64,000 bases of DNA. Source: CAWBLP01 sp963789495 (GTDB lineage Bacteria > Pseudomonadota > Alphaproteobacteria > Acetobacterales > Acetobacteraceae). How positions within the stretch are numbered: position 1 is the stretch's first letter; the number at the start of each line of letters is the position of its first letter. Below, piece by piece: positions 7,847-19,188 of this stretch. The notes under the pieces are model-generated. The model was not told where the DNA came from. It worked only from the letters and a program-made list of their open reading frames with translations, and searched no databases. A program made the translations under genes and the position numbers. The stretch is from the NCBI GenBank assembly GCA_963789495.1, contig CAWBLP010000008.1:186001-250000 (forward strand), written 5' to 3'.

Positions 7847-9946
7847 ACCCCGCCGGCCGCCGGCGTTAAGACAGCGCGATGACAATCCAGGTCCCGGCAA
7901 TGGTCCTGCTGCATGCGGTCTGCGCCGTGCTCTACACGGTGCTCGCCACGCTGATCCTGTTGCGACAGCGGCAGAGCCGTACCGGCCTGTGGCTGGCCGG
8001 CGCCAGCCTGGTCACCGCCGGCTGGAGCGTCTCAGTCGCGCTGTTCTGGCGGGTTCCCTTCACCGGGTTCTCCGGCTGGATGGAAATCGCCCGGTCGGTT
8101 GCCTGGTACGGCTTCATCCTGCACCTGTTCCGGCAGACCGTCGGTGTGCAGCGGCAATTGCGCCAGGTCTTCACCACCATGGGATTGCTGGCGCTGCTGG
8201 TGATCGGCGGCCTGCCGCTGGTGGACCTGCTGTCCCATCCGGCCGCCAACACAGTGTGGTCGGCCGATGTCGCGATCCGCCTCGGCCTCGCCGTGTGCAG
8301 CATCCTGTTGCTGGAAAATCTCTACTTCAACACGCCACCGGATGCGCGTTGGCACATCAACCTGCTCTGCATCGCACTTGGCGGCGTCTTCCTCTACGAC
8401 CTCGTGCTGTATTCGGACGCCCTGCTGTTCCGCCGCATTTCCCGCCCGTTGTTCGAGGCACGTGCACCGGCGCTGGCCTTGGCGGCACCGCTGATCGCGA
8501 TGGCCGCGGCGCGCAACCGGCGCTGGTCGATCGATATCCATGTCTCCCGCGAGGTGGTGTTCCAGAGCGCCACCTTGGTGATGGCCGGCATCTTCCTGCT
8601 GGGCCTCGGCGCCACCGGTGAGATCTTCCGCCACGGTGGCACTGAGTGGGGACTGGTTGCCGAAGTCTCCTTGATCTTTGCCGGCGTGCTGGCGGTTGCG
8701 GTGATGGTGACCTCCGGCTCCGTCCGCGCCCGCGTGCGCAATACGCTGGTGGATCATTTTTTCAGCAATCGCTACGACTACCGTCGCGAATGGATGCGCT
8801 GCATCGACACGCTGACCACCGCGCAGACCCACACGGGCCTGCACACGAGAGCCATCCGCGCAGTGGCCGAGGTGGTGGGCAGTCCCGCCGGCGCCTTGTT
8901 CGTTCGTGCGCCGGAGGAGGTGGCGTTCCAATGGGCCGGGTCGTGGAACATGCCCGCGGTCACCTTGCCGATCCCGCCGGGCCACGCCTTGCTGCCGGAA
9001 TTCCGTGCCGGCGATTGGGTTGTGGCGCTGGATCGAAGTCCCGCCGCAGCGGACTGGTTCGCCGAACTGCCGCGGATCTGGCTCGCAGTACCGCTGGATC
9101 ATTTGGGTACGCTGATCGGCTTTGTCGTGCTGACGCGTTCGCGCGCCCAGTTCAAGCTGGACCGCGAGGTGTTCGACCTGCTACGTGTGGTCGGACGCGA
9201 GGTGGCAAGTCGGATCGCGGAACAACGGGCGGCTCAGGTGCTGTCCCAGACACGGCACTTGCGGGAATATAGTCAACGCTTCGCATTTGTCGTTCATGAC
9301 ATCAAGAACGTGTCCGGTCAGCTTTCGATGCTGCTTGCCAACGCCGAAGTCCATGCCGACAACCCGGAGTTTCAGCGCGACATGCTGACCACCGTGCGTG
9401 CGTCGGTGAACAAGATTACCCGTCTGCTGACGCGTCTGCAGGCGGAACGTCAGGAGCGGAGCCACGCGCTGATTACTCCAACAGAACGACTTCGTGCATT
9501 GATAGATGAATACGCCGACAGCGGGCAGGGCAACATCACGCTGGAAACCGACCACGGACAGGCCGGCGCGGCGATCGCCCCCGAATCATTCGACGCCATG
9601 GTCGCGCATCTGCTGAACAACGCGATGGAAGCCGGTGGGTCCGCTCCGATATACGTGCAGTTGCGGCATGAACCTTTGAACATTGTGGTGGACATCATCG
9701 ATCAAGGTCCAGGCATGGCGCCGGAGTTCATTCGTGAACAGCTGTTCAAGCCGTTCACGACCACCAAAACTGGCGGCCACGGCATCGGGGCGTATCAGGC
9801 GCGCGAATTGCTGCGCGCGGCGGGCGGCGACCTCGTTGTGCTCAGCCGCCTCGGCAACGGCACCACGATGCGGATGCTGTTGCCGCTGGTGCATGCCGAG
9901 TTGAGCTGCCTCCGCCGCAGTTCCGGCCTGAATCGGTCGCGTTCGC

Positions 9947-11371
<1,425 letters not shown>

Positions 11372-11389
11372 GCTTCAGAGGAACAAGCG

Positions 11390-14152
11390 ATGCGCTACCG
11401 GTCTCTCGGCGGACTTTTGATCTGTGCCTGGATCGGCGTATGGCCGCTGGCGGCTCATGCCGACTACCTGTCCAGCGCGCGCGACGCCATGAAGAAGGGC
11501 GATCTGCGGTCCGCTCAGATCGACCTGCGCAATGCCGTCCGCTCCGATCCGCAGAACGCCGAGGCGCATTACTGGCTGGGCCGGGTGTCCTTCGAGCTGG
11601 GCGACCCGATCGCGGCCGAACGTGAGGCCGGCGCCGCGCGCGACCGTGGCTTCGATATGCATCTGGCGATTCCGCTGCTGGCGCGCGCACTGCTTGCGCA
11701 GAACAAGTTCGACGCGCTGCTGCAGCAGCTCAAGCCGGAAGGCAAGGACGGCAACCTGGATGCCACCATCCTGGTGTTCCGTGGCTACACGCAGATCGGC
11801 TTGAAGCAGCTCGACGATGCACAGAAGGCGTTCGAGGAAGCCGCGAACGACGCGCCGAATGCAGTGGAGCCGTTGCTGGCGCAGGCCCGCCTGGCCGCCT
11901 CGCGCTCCGACCTGAACACCGCGCAGGCGAAGATCGACCGTGCCATTGCGGTGCAGCCGAAATCCGCCGAGGCGTTGCTGGCCAAGTCGCAGCTACTGCG
12001 CATGAAGGGCGACGCCACCGGCGCCTTGTCGGTGCTGGACGAACTGATCGCGGAGCAGCCGAGCTCGATGCAGGCGCGGCTGGATCGCGCCAGTTTGGAG
12101 ATTGCTCTGGGTAAAAGCGACATCGCCAAGGAAGACATTGGCGTGGTGCTGAAGGCCACACCAGGCAACGTGCAGGCGATTTACCTGCGCGCCGTGATGG
12201 CCGCGCAGAACAAGGACTTCAAAGCCGCCAACAGCGACCTGGAGAAGATCGCGGCCTACATCCCGCGCATTCCCCGCGCCTATTTCCTGGTCGCCGTGGT
12301 GAAGGAGCAGCTGGGCCAGATCGAGCAGGCCGACGACGCGGCGCAGCGCTATCTCAGTCGCGCGCCCAACGACCTGGCCGCTTACAAGCTGGTCGCACGG
12401 CTGCAATTCGCCAAGCGACGCCCGGACAAGGTGATCGAGACGCTGTCCAAGGTTTCTGAATCCGGCAAGGCGGACGCCGAGACCTATGATCTTCTGGGTC
12501 GCGCCTATGCCGCCACCAACCAGGGCGCCGAATCAGTACAGGCGTTCCAGAAGGCTGAGGCGCTGTCGCCCAACGATGTCGGCCTGCAGACCAGGCTAGC
12601 CACGGTCCGCCTGGGCCTCGGCCAGGCTGACGCCGCGATGGGCGATCTCGAGCACACGCTGGAGATTGCGCCGAAGGTGCCGGCGGTCGGCGAAGCGCTG
12701 TTCTTCGCCGCGCTCGCAACCGGCGACCTCGACAAGGCCGCCGACGCGCTACAGAAGGTGCGGGCCGCGCAAGGCGACACACCGGTCGTGGCCAATCTGG
12801 ACGGTCTGCTGAAACTGGCGCAGCTCGATCTGGACGCCGCGCGCCAGGCCTTCGAGCAGATCGTCAGCAAGGACCCGAGCTTCCTGCCGGCCAAGATCAA
12901 CCTGGCTCGGGTCAACGCCATGCAGGGCGAACTTCCCCAGGCCGAAAAACTGCTGAGCGACATCCTGGCGGATCATCCGGCGGCGGAACCCGCCTTGACG
13001 ATGCTGGCGTCCAACTACGTGCAGACCAACGACCTGCCGAAGGCAACCACGCTGGTCGAGCGCGCGCATGCGGGCGAACCCGAGAACCTGCGGATCACTG
13101 CCAGCCTCGGCGATCTGTATATCCGCTCCGGCGCGCCGCAGAAGGCGCTTGACCTGGCGAATTCGGAAAAGGGTGCCTCAGCGAACACAATGCAGGTCCT
13201 GAGCCTGAAGGCAGCGGCACTGCTCGCCCTCGGCCAGAAGGACAAGACCATCGAGGTCTACAACGACATCCTTAAGCTGGAGCCGCGGCAGATCAACGTG
13301 CGGCGCCGGCTGGTGAACCTGCTGGTCGAGAACGGCAACTTTGAGCAGGCGCGCAACATCGTAAAGACCGGCATGGCGACGATGCCGCGCAACTATCAGC
13401 TCTACCAGGACTACGTGATGATCGATCTGAAGGCGACCGGGGTGGACGCCGCCCTGGCCTCGGCCGATCAATTGCAGACGCAGGATCGCGATTTCGGTCC
13501 TGCCCGGGCTCTCAAAGGCGATGTCTACCTCGCGGCCGGCCGACCGGCGGAAGCGGTGGAGGCATATTCGGCGGCCCAGGTCGCGGCGCCCTCCTCCATG
13601 CTGGTGACCCGTCTTGCCGGTGCCCAGCTGCGTTCCGGGCATCTCCAGGACGCGGCGCAGACGCTGGCGAACTGGACGCTGAAACAGCCCGACGACACCG
13701 TGGCGCTGGAACAGTTGGCGGAGATCAACATCGCCTCCGGCAAGCTGGGTGACGCGGCGAAGGCGCTGGAGAACATCCTCAAGAAGAAGCCGCACGACGC
13801 CATCGCGCTGAACAACCTTGCCTGGGTCTACCAGCAGCAGAAGGACCCACGCGCCATGGACCTCGCGCGGCAGGCCTATGTGCTGTCGCCCGGCGCGCAG
13901 ACTGCCGACACCCTGGGCTGGATCCTGGTCAATTCCGGCAAGAAGGACACCGGCGTTGCCCTGCTGCGCCAGGCCAGCGCCCAGGCAAGCAACGATCCGC
14001 GCATCCAGTACCACTACGCCGTGGCGTTGAAGGACACCGGCAACAAGGCTGATGCGATCAAGCTGCTGAACGGCGTGGTGGCGGCCAAGGGTCAGTTCGT
14101 GGAAAAGCAGCAGGCGCAGCAGCTTCTGACCGAGCTGAACAAGGGGTCCTGA
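11390..14152 (+). CDS. prsT: PEP-CTERM system TPR-repeat protein PrsT
   Basis: This 920-residue protein of the TIGR02917 family opens with a Sec signal peptide (LLICAWIGVWPLAAHA). About twenty tetratricopeptide repeats run to the C-terminus, for example DYLSSARDAMKKGDLRSAQI and NAEAHYWLGRVSFELGD. The family is annotated as a lipoprotein, but I do not see a clean lipobox after the signal here, so a periplasmic form is possible. It probably acts as a scaffold for polymer or PEP-CTERM protein assembly in the envelope; this role is inferred from genomic context in the literature. It is encoded 18 bp after prsR, so likely co-transcribed. Confidence 0.93.
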   Translation: MRYRSLGGLLICAWIGVWPLAAHADYLSSARDAMKKGDLRSAQIDLRNAVRSDPQNAEAHYWLGRVSFELGDPIAAEREAGAARDRGFDMHLAIPLLARALLAQNKFDALLQQLKPEGKDGNLDATILVFRGYTQIGLKQLDDAQKAFEEAANDAPNAVEPLLAQARLAASRSDLNTAQAKIDRAIAVQPKSAEALLAKSQLLRMKGDATGALSVLDELIAEQPSSMQARLDRASLEIALGKSDIAKEDIGVVLKATPGNVQAIYLRAVMAAQNKDFKAANSDLEKIAAYIPRIPRAYFLVAVVKEQLGQIEQADDAAQRYLSRAPNDLAAYKLVARLQFAKRRPDKVIETLSKVSESGKADAETYDLLGRAYAATNQGAESVQAFQKAEALSPNDVGLQTRLATVRLGLGQADAAMGDLEHTLEIAPKVPAVGEALFFAALATGDLDKAADALQKVRAAQGDTPVVANLDGLLKLAQLDLDAARQAFEQIVSKDPSFLPAKINLARVNAMQGELPQAEKLLSDILADHPAAEPALTMLASNYVQTNDLPKATTLVERAHAGEPENLRITASLGDLYIRSGAPQKALDLANSEKGASANTMQVLSLKAAALLALGQKDKTIEVYNDILKLEPRQINVRRRLVNLLVENGNFEQARNIVKTGMATMPRNYQLYQDYVMIDLKATGVDAALASADQLQTQDRDFGPARALKGDVYLAAGRPAEAVEAYSAAQVAAPSSMLVTRLAGAQLRSGHLQDAAQTLANWTLKQPDDTVALEQLAEINIASGKLGDAAKALENILKKKPHDAIALNNLAWVYQQQKDPRAMDLARQAYVLSPGAQTADTLGWILVNSGKKDTGVALLRQASAQASNDPRIQYHYAVALKDTGNKADAIKLLNGVVAAKGQFVEKQQAQQLLTELNKGS

Positions 14153-14215
14153 TTCTGGCCGCCGGCCGCCCTGCGGCGGGGCGTGCCAGAGTGCACGGCA
14201 TTCCGTGAGTCGAGC

Positions 14216-15442
14216 ATGCCGCCGCTGCGCCTGCTGACCATCTCCACACTGTACCCCAACGCGGTGCAGCCGAACCACGGCGTGTTCGTGGAGAACCGGC
14301 TGCGCCATCTGGTGGCGAGCGGACAGGCGACCAGTGAGGTGGTCGCCCCGGTGCCGTATTTTCCCAGCACCAATCCACGCTTCGGCGCCTGGGCGAACTA
14401 CGCACGGGTGCCACGCCTGGAGCGGCGCCACGGGCTGACCGTGCACCATCCACGTTTTCCCGTGCTGCCGCGGGTCGGCATGTCGGTCGGACCGCTGCTG
14501 CTGTATGCGGCGATGCTTCCGGTAATGCGTCGCCTGGCGGCGGAATGGCCGGCCTTCGACGCGATCGATGCGCATTACGTCTATCCGGACGGGGTGGCCG
14601 CGGTCTGGCTGGGACAGCGGCTCGGGTTGCCCGTCGTCGTTACCGCGCGCGGCACCGATGTGAACCTGATTCCGCAGTATCGCATGCCGCGCCTGTTAAT
14701 CCGTCGCGGCATCGCCGGAGCGGCGGCGCTGATCGCGGTCAGCGCCGCGCTGAAGGCGGCGCTGGTCGGGCTGGGCGCGCCGGACCACAAGGTCACCGTG
14801 CTGCGCAACGGTGTGGACACCGCCCTGTTCCGGCCACCGGCGGATCGTGACGCCACCCGGGCAATGCTCGGCCTGACCGGACCAACCTTGCTTTCGGTGG
14901 GCCTGCTGATCGAGCGCAAGGGCCATCACCGCGTCATCGAGGCGTTGCGGCAACTGCCCGAATTCACCCTGCTGATCGCCGGCGATGGCCCGGAGCGCCA
15001 GGCGCTGCAATCGCTGGCCGCAAGCTGCGGCGTGCAGCAGCGGGTACGGCTGCTGGGTGCGCGGCCGCATGCCGAACTGCCGGCGCTGTATGGCGCGGCC
15101 GACCCGCTGGTGCTGGCATCAGCGCGCGAAGGCTGGGCGAATGTGCTGCTGGAATCGATGGCCTGCGGCACGCCGGTGGTTGCCAGCAACATCTGGGGCA
15201 ACTGGGAAGTGGTGCGGGAACCGGCCGCCGGGCTGATCGCCGATCCGAATACACCGGGCGGGATCGCTGATGGTGTGCGCCGCCTGTTCGGCACCCTGCC
15301 TGCTCGAGCCGCCACCCGTGCCTATGCCGAACGCTTCGGCTGGGAGGAGACGACGGCGGGGCAGCTTGCACTGTTCCGGCGCCTGCGCGAGCGCGGATAT
15401 TTACCGCCTGTCCCATGCGTCCGGGCTTGTCCTGGAGTGTAG
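14216..15442 (+). CDS. GT4-family glycosyltransferase (TuaC-like)
   Basis: This is a GT-B fold transferase of about 408 residues. The N-terminal domain starts LLTISTLYPNAVQPNHGVFV and the acceptor region has DAHYVYPDGVA and VVTARGTDVN. The donor-binding half has VLRNGVDTALF, SVGLLIERKGHH, and the EGWANVLLESMACGTPVV stretch with the E-x7-E motif. I chose the ATG at 14216 because conserved sequence begins there; an earlier in-frame ATG at 14183 adds 11 non-conserved residues. It is the last gene of the plus-strand exopolysaccharide operon, 63 bp after prsT. Sugar specificity is not deducible. Confidence 0.88.
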   Translation: MPPLRLLTISTLYPNAVQPNHGVFVENRLRHLVASGQATSEVVAPVPYFPSTNPRFGAWANYARVPRLERRHGLTVHHPRFPVLPRVGMSVGPLLLYAAMLPVMRRLAAEWPAFDAIDAHYVYPDGVAAVWLGQRLGLPVVVTARGTDVNLIPQYRMPRLLIRRGIAGAAALIAVSAALKAALVGLGAPDHKVTVLRNGVDTALFRPPADRDATRAMLGLTGPTLLSVGLLIERKGHHRVIEALRQLPEFTLLIAGDGPERQALQSLAASCGVQQRVRLLGARPHAELPALYGAADPLVLASAREGWANVLLESMACGTPVVASNIWGNWEVVREPAAGLIADPNTPGGIADGVRRLFGTLPARAATRAYAERFGWEETTAGQLALFRRLRERGYLPPVPCVRACPGV

Positions 15443-15453
15443 CAAGCGATCGG

Positions 15454-15586
15454 GGCGTTGCCCCGAACCCCACCAGGAGGCTTTGCCGCCTGGACCTCCA
15501 GCAAAGGCTCGCCTTTGCAATCAATTCGGTCACTTGGCGGGGATGCAGCGGGCAGCGCCCATTAATGGGGGTTCGGGGGCAACGCC
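15454..15586. repeat. Structured GC-rich extragenic element with nested inverted repeats
   Basis: Outer arms GGCGTTGCCCCGAACCCC (15454-15471) and its complement with one extra base (15568-15586) enclose two further hairpins. The first is CCAGGAGGC-ttt-GCCGCCTGG (15473-15493, one mismatch); the second is the perfect GCAAAGGC-tc-GCCTTTGC (15501-15518). No coding sense is seen. It resembles REP/BIME-like elements that I recall as common between genes of Acetobacteraceae; copy number cannot be judged from one window. It may also terminate transcription of the preceding operon. Confidence 0.65.
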
Positions 15587-15722
15587 ACCGACACTTCCTG
15601 CACCCCACGACAAGCAGGGATGCGCGGCCCAGACCGCGGAACGCGGCTGTATCGGCTGCCATCCCGCATGCCATACAAAGCATCGGGCATGCCGCATGGC
15701 AGGCCATCAAGCGGAGGGCGCG

Positions 15723-16724
15723 ATGAACAATCGTCAGGTCAGGCTGAAGTCCCGTCCCAACGGCATACCGCAGGCCGAACATTTCGAACTGACGGAGGCT
15801 GCCATCCCGGTACCGCAGGATGGCCAGATCCTGGTGCGCAACCGGTTCCTGTCGGTGGAGCCGGCCATGCGTGGCTGGCTCAGCAGCGTGGCCAACTACA
15901 GCACGCCGGTGGCCATCGGCGAGGTGATGCGCGCCTTCACAGCCGGCGAGGTCGTGGAGTCCCACCATCCGGATTACGCGCCGGGCGAGCAGGTGACCGG
16001 CATGCTGGGCTGGCAGAGCTACGCCGCCGTGCCCCCCGCCGCGCTGATCCGCAAGGTGACCGAGCGCGATGTGCCGCTCTCGGCGTCGCTGCATGTGCTG
16101 GGACTGACCGGGCTGACCGCGTATTTCGGTTTGCTGGATGTCGGTCAGCCGGAAGCAGGCGACACCGTCGTCGTCTCCACGGCGGCCGGGTCGGTCGGGT
16201 CGTTCGTGGGCCAGATCGCGCGGGCGAAGAACTGCCGCACCGTCGGCATCACCGGCGGGCCCGCAAAGGCTGCGCTGTGCCGCACCCGGTTCGGCTACGA
16301 CGCCGTGATCGACTACAAGAACGAGGCCAATCTGGATGCGGCGCTGGCCGAGGCGGCGCCGAACGGGGTGAACGTCTATTTCGATAACACCGCCGGTCAG
16401 ATCAGCGACGCCGTCCTGCGCCATCTGGCGCCGCGGGCGCGCGTGGTGATCTGCGGCACGGTGTCGCAGCCATCCTGGGACCCCTGGCCGACCGGGCCGC
16501 GGGTCGAGCGCCATTTGCTGGTGAAACGGGCCCGCATGCAGGGTGTGCTCGTGCTGGACTACGAGCATCGCTACGACGAGGCGCTGGAGCAGTTGCACCA
16601 CTGGATCAAGCAGGGGCGGCTGCACTGGGAGGAGGAAATCCTCGACGGCATCGAGCAGGCGCCGGGTGCGATCGCGCGGCTGTACAATGGCGAGAACATG
16701 GGGAAGCTGCTGATCCGGGTGTGA
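15723..16724 (+). CDS. NADP-dependent medium-chain oxidoreductase (CurA/leukotriene B4 dehydrogenase-like)
   Basis: This 333-residue MDR-superfamily enzyme lacks the catalytic zinc site and resembles enone/2-alkenal reductases. The N-terminal GroES-like domain includes VSVEPAMRGWLS, and the Rossmann domain has the cofactor loop VSTAAGSVGSFVGQIA. It also has the family-typical GVNVYFDNTAGQISDAVL and a C-terminal GENMGKLLIRV. It probably reduces an activated C=C bond with NADPH in the cytosol. The ATG at 15723 follows GGAGGGCGC. It appears monocistronic; the substrate is unknown. Confidence 0.9.
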   Translation: MNNRQVRLKSRPNGIPQAEHFELTEAAIPVPQDGQILVRNRFLSVEPAMRGWLSSVANYSTPVAIGEVMRAFTAGEVVESHHPDYAPGEQVTGMLGWQSYAAVPPAALIRKVTERDVPLSASLHVLGLTGLTAYFGLLDVGQPEAGDTVVVSTAAGSVGSFVGQIARAKNCRTVGITGGPAKAALCRTRFGYDAVIDYKNEANLDAALAEAAPNGVNVYFDNTAGQISDAVLRHLAPRARVVICGTVSQPSWDPWPTGPRVERHLLVKRARMQGVLVLDYEHRYDEALEQLHHWIKQGRLHWEEEILDGIEQAPGAIARLYNGENMGKLLIRV

Positions 16725-16883
16725 AGTCCCGCGGGGCGCCACCGCTACCGCCGCAGCATTGACCTGCAACCGTGCGGCCCGGCAATTCGCCAGGCAGGAC
16801 GCGGTAGCACGCGACGCGAACCGGAACCGGCGTTGCGCCGCCGCCGATTCTTTCCTAGCGTCAAATCCCGAGGAAACCCGCCA

Positions 16884-17264
16884 ATGCAACTTCGTGGTCC
16901 GGTCCTGCTGGCCGCCTGCTCCATGCTGATCGCGGTATCGCCTGCACTGGCAGATGCGATCGATGGACATTGGTGCTTTCCTGACGGTCGCCGCATCACC
17001 ATCCAGGGCCCCGCCATCGTCACGCCGGGCGGCACCAGCATGCAGGGCGCGTATTCACGACATTTCTTCTCGTATGTCGTGCCGCCAGCGGAGCCGAATG
17101 CCGGCGAGACCATCAGCATGACGCTGGTGAACGAGATGACAGTGCATCTGCGCCACGGCGCGGGAATGGCCTATAGCGTCGAGCCAGGCATAGAGGTCTG
17201 GCGGCGCTGCGGTCCACCGGTGAGCCAGCGCCACCAGGACGGACAAGGAAAAGCCACGGGATGA
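16884..17264 (+). CDS. Small secreted protein of unknown function
   Basis: The 126-residue product has a clear signal peptide (LLAACSMLIAVSPALA, cleavage after ADA or ALA near residue 23). The mature domain begins DGHWCFPDGRRITIQGP and has two cysteines (Cys in HWCFPDG and RRCGPP) that could form a disulfide. It ends in a polar tail. I do not recognise a named family. The ATG at 16884 follows GAGGAAACCCGCC. The stop overlaps the start of the carboxyltransferase gene as ATGA (17261-17264), so the two are probably co-translated although their functions look unrelated. Confidence 0.75.
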   Translation: MQLRGPVLLAACSMLIAVSPALADAIDGHWCFPDGRRITIQGPAIVTPGGTSMQGAYSRHFFSYVVPPAEPNAGETISMTLVNEMTVHLRHGAGMAYSVEPGIEVWRRCGPPVSQRHQDGQGKATG

Positions 17265-18889
17265 ACGACCACACGCCACCGCCGCTCGGCTCCACGACCA
17301 GCCCCCGGGCGGAGACCAGCGCCGACAACGGCTGGAGTTCGGATCTGGACGAACTGCAGCAGCGCATCGCCCTCGCCAAGGAGCTCGGCGGCAAGGAGCG
17401 GGTGGCGCGTCAGCACCAGGGCGGTCGGCTGACGGTGCGGGAACGCATCGACCGCATGCTGGATGAAGGCAGCTTCCACGAGATCGGCGCCATCGCCGGC
17501 AAGGCGACCTACGACGCGGAAAGTCGCGGCATCATCGGCTTCACGCCGGCCAACTGCGTGTTCGGCCGCGGCAAGGTGGACGGCCGTCCGGTGGTGATCG
17601 CCGGCGACGACTTCACCCTGCGCGGCGGATCGGCGGATGCCTCGATCAAGGGCAAGCCGAAAATGTCGGAGGAGCTTGCGGCGACCTATCGCATGCCGAT
17701 CATCCGGCTGATCGAAGGCTCCGGCGGTGGCGGCTCGGTCAAGACGATCGAAACCACCGGACGCGCCAACCTGCCGGGCGGGCTGACCGAAACCACCTCA
17801 TTCGACCTGGTGGCCAACAACATGGGGCTTGTCCCCGTCGTCGCGCTGGGCCTGGGTTCGGTCGCCGGACTTGGGGCGGCACGGCTGGCGGCCAGCCACT
17901 ATTCGATCATGGTGAAGGACATCGCGGCGGTGTTCGTCGCCGGTCCGCCAGTGGTGGAGCGGCTCGGCGAGCCGCGCACCAAGCAGGAGCTGGGCGGCTG
18001 GCAGATCCAGCTCGCATGCGGCGCGGTGGACCACGCGGTGGACACCGAGGAGGAGGCGTTTGACGCCGCCCGCCGGTTCCTGTCGTACCTGCCGAGCTCG
18101 ATCCATGACGTGCCACCGCGGGTGCGCGGCTGGGACGAACCGGTTCGGCGGGAGGAATCCCTGCTGTCGGCGATCCCGCGGGACAAGAAGCAGGCCTATC
18201 ACATGCGCCGCATCATCGAGGCGCTGGTGGACAAGGGCAGCTTCTTCGAAATGGGAAGATTGTTCGGCCGGTCGATCATCACCGGCTTCGCCCGGCTGGA
18301 CGGCTGGCCGGTGGCGCTGATGGCCGGCGATCCGCTGTTCGCCGGCGGCGCCTGGACCGCGGACGCCTGCAACAAGATCATCCGCTTCGTCGACCTGGCG
18401 CAGACCTTCCATTTGCCGATCGTGCACCTGGTGGACTGCCCGGGCTTCCAGGTCGGCCTCGCCGCGGAGAGCAACGCCGTAATCCGCTGGGGCGTGCGCG
18501 CGCTGTCGGCGATCAACCAGACCACTGTGCCCTGGTGCAGCATCGTCGTGCGCAACTGTTATGGCGTCGGCGGGCTCGGCCATCAGCCGGTCAGCCACTA
18601 CTGCATGCGCTACGCCTGGCCATCGGCGAGCTGGGGCTCGCTGCCGCTGGAAGGCGGCATCGAGGCGGCGTATCGCGCCGAGATCGACGCCGCCCCCGAC
18701 CCGCAGGCCAAGCTGGAGGAGATCGAGGCGCGGCTGAACCGGCTCCGCTCCCCGTTCCGCACGGCCGAGACGTTCTGGGTGGATGAGATCATCGACCCGC
18801 GCGACACCCGCCGGTTGCTCTGCGAGTTCGCCAATATCGCAGCGCCGTTGCGCACGCCGGGCGAATCACGGTTCACCATGCGGCCATAG
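17261..18889 (+). CDS. Acyl-CoA carboxylase carboxyltransferase (beta) subunit
   Basis: This 542-residue protein has tandem crotonase-fold carboxyltransferase domains as in propionyl-, methylcrotonyl- and geranyl-CoA carboxylases. The N-half contains LTVRERIDRMLDEGSFHEIG and the GSGGGGS loop for acyl-CoA. The C-half has GDPLFAGGAWTADACNKIIRFVDLA and LVDCPGFQVG. The biotin carboxylase/BCCP subunit normally encoded beside it is absent here, so it must work with one encoded elsewhere or in a variant complex. It overlaps the preceding gene by 4 bp. The acyl-CoA chain specificity cannot be read. Confidence 0.9.
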   Translation: MNDHTPPPLGSTTSPRAETSADNGWSSDLDELQQRIALAKELGGKERVARQHQGGRLTVRERIDRMLDEGSFHEIGAIAGKATYDAESRGIIGFTPANCVFGRGKVDGRPVVIAGDDFTLRGGSADASIKGKPKMSEELAATYRMPIIRLIEGSGGGGSVKTIETTGRANLPGGLTETTSFDLVANNMGLVPVVALGLGSVAGLGAARLAASHYSIMVKDIAAVFVAGPPVVERLGEPRTKQELGGWQIQLACGAVDHAVDTEEEAFDAARRFLSYLPSSIHDVPPRVRGWDEPVRREESLLSAIPRDKKQAYHMRRIIEALVDKGSFFEMGRLFGRSIITGFARLDGWPVALMAGDPLFAGGAWTADACNKIIRFVDLAQTFHLPIVHLVDCPGFQVGLAAESNAVIRWGVRALSAINQTTVPWCSIVVRNCYGVGGLGHQPVSHYCMRYAWPSASWGSLPLEGGIEAAYRAEIDAAPDPQAKLEEIEARLNRLRSPFRTAETFWVDEIIDPRDTRRLLCEFANIAAPLRTPGESRFTMRP

Positions 18890-19059
18890 CCGGCCCCGGG
18901 CCTCGGCTGGAACGCGCCGGCACGAGCGAAACGGCGGATCGCCCGAATGGGGATGGCCGGTTGGGCATGGCCGGGTGGGGATGGCCGGGTCCGAAGCGGG
19001 AAGCGACACGCCCTCCATCTTCACCACCCAGAGTCGTGATTTTTATGAGCACGGCGCAT

Positions 19060-19088
19060 TTGTTGACGGGCTGCGTTGTCGCTACAAT
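19060..19088 (+). promoter_or_regulatory. Candidate sigma-70 promoter of the 2-oxoacid oxidoreductase operon
   Basis: TTGTTG (19060-19065) and TACAAT (19083-19088) are 17 bp apart, about 100 bp upstream of the TTG start at 19189. The preceding gap from 18890 also carries three near-copies of GGATGGCCGG (about 18951-18993) with no coding sense. Confidence 0.45.
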
Positions 19089-19188
19089 GCATTGACGTCG
19101 AACGCGTGGGGTCGCAGAAGCCTGCCGTTCCCGGGCCAGGGCCAAGTCGGCTTCGCCCGAGCCGCCGGCCGGAGGAAAGGAATCCAAG

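Noticed and set aside
19063..19088. Alternative promoter TTGACG-TACAAT
   Set aside because: Spacing is only 14 bp; the overlapping TTGTTG with 17 bp spacing is a better candidate.
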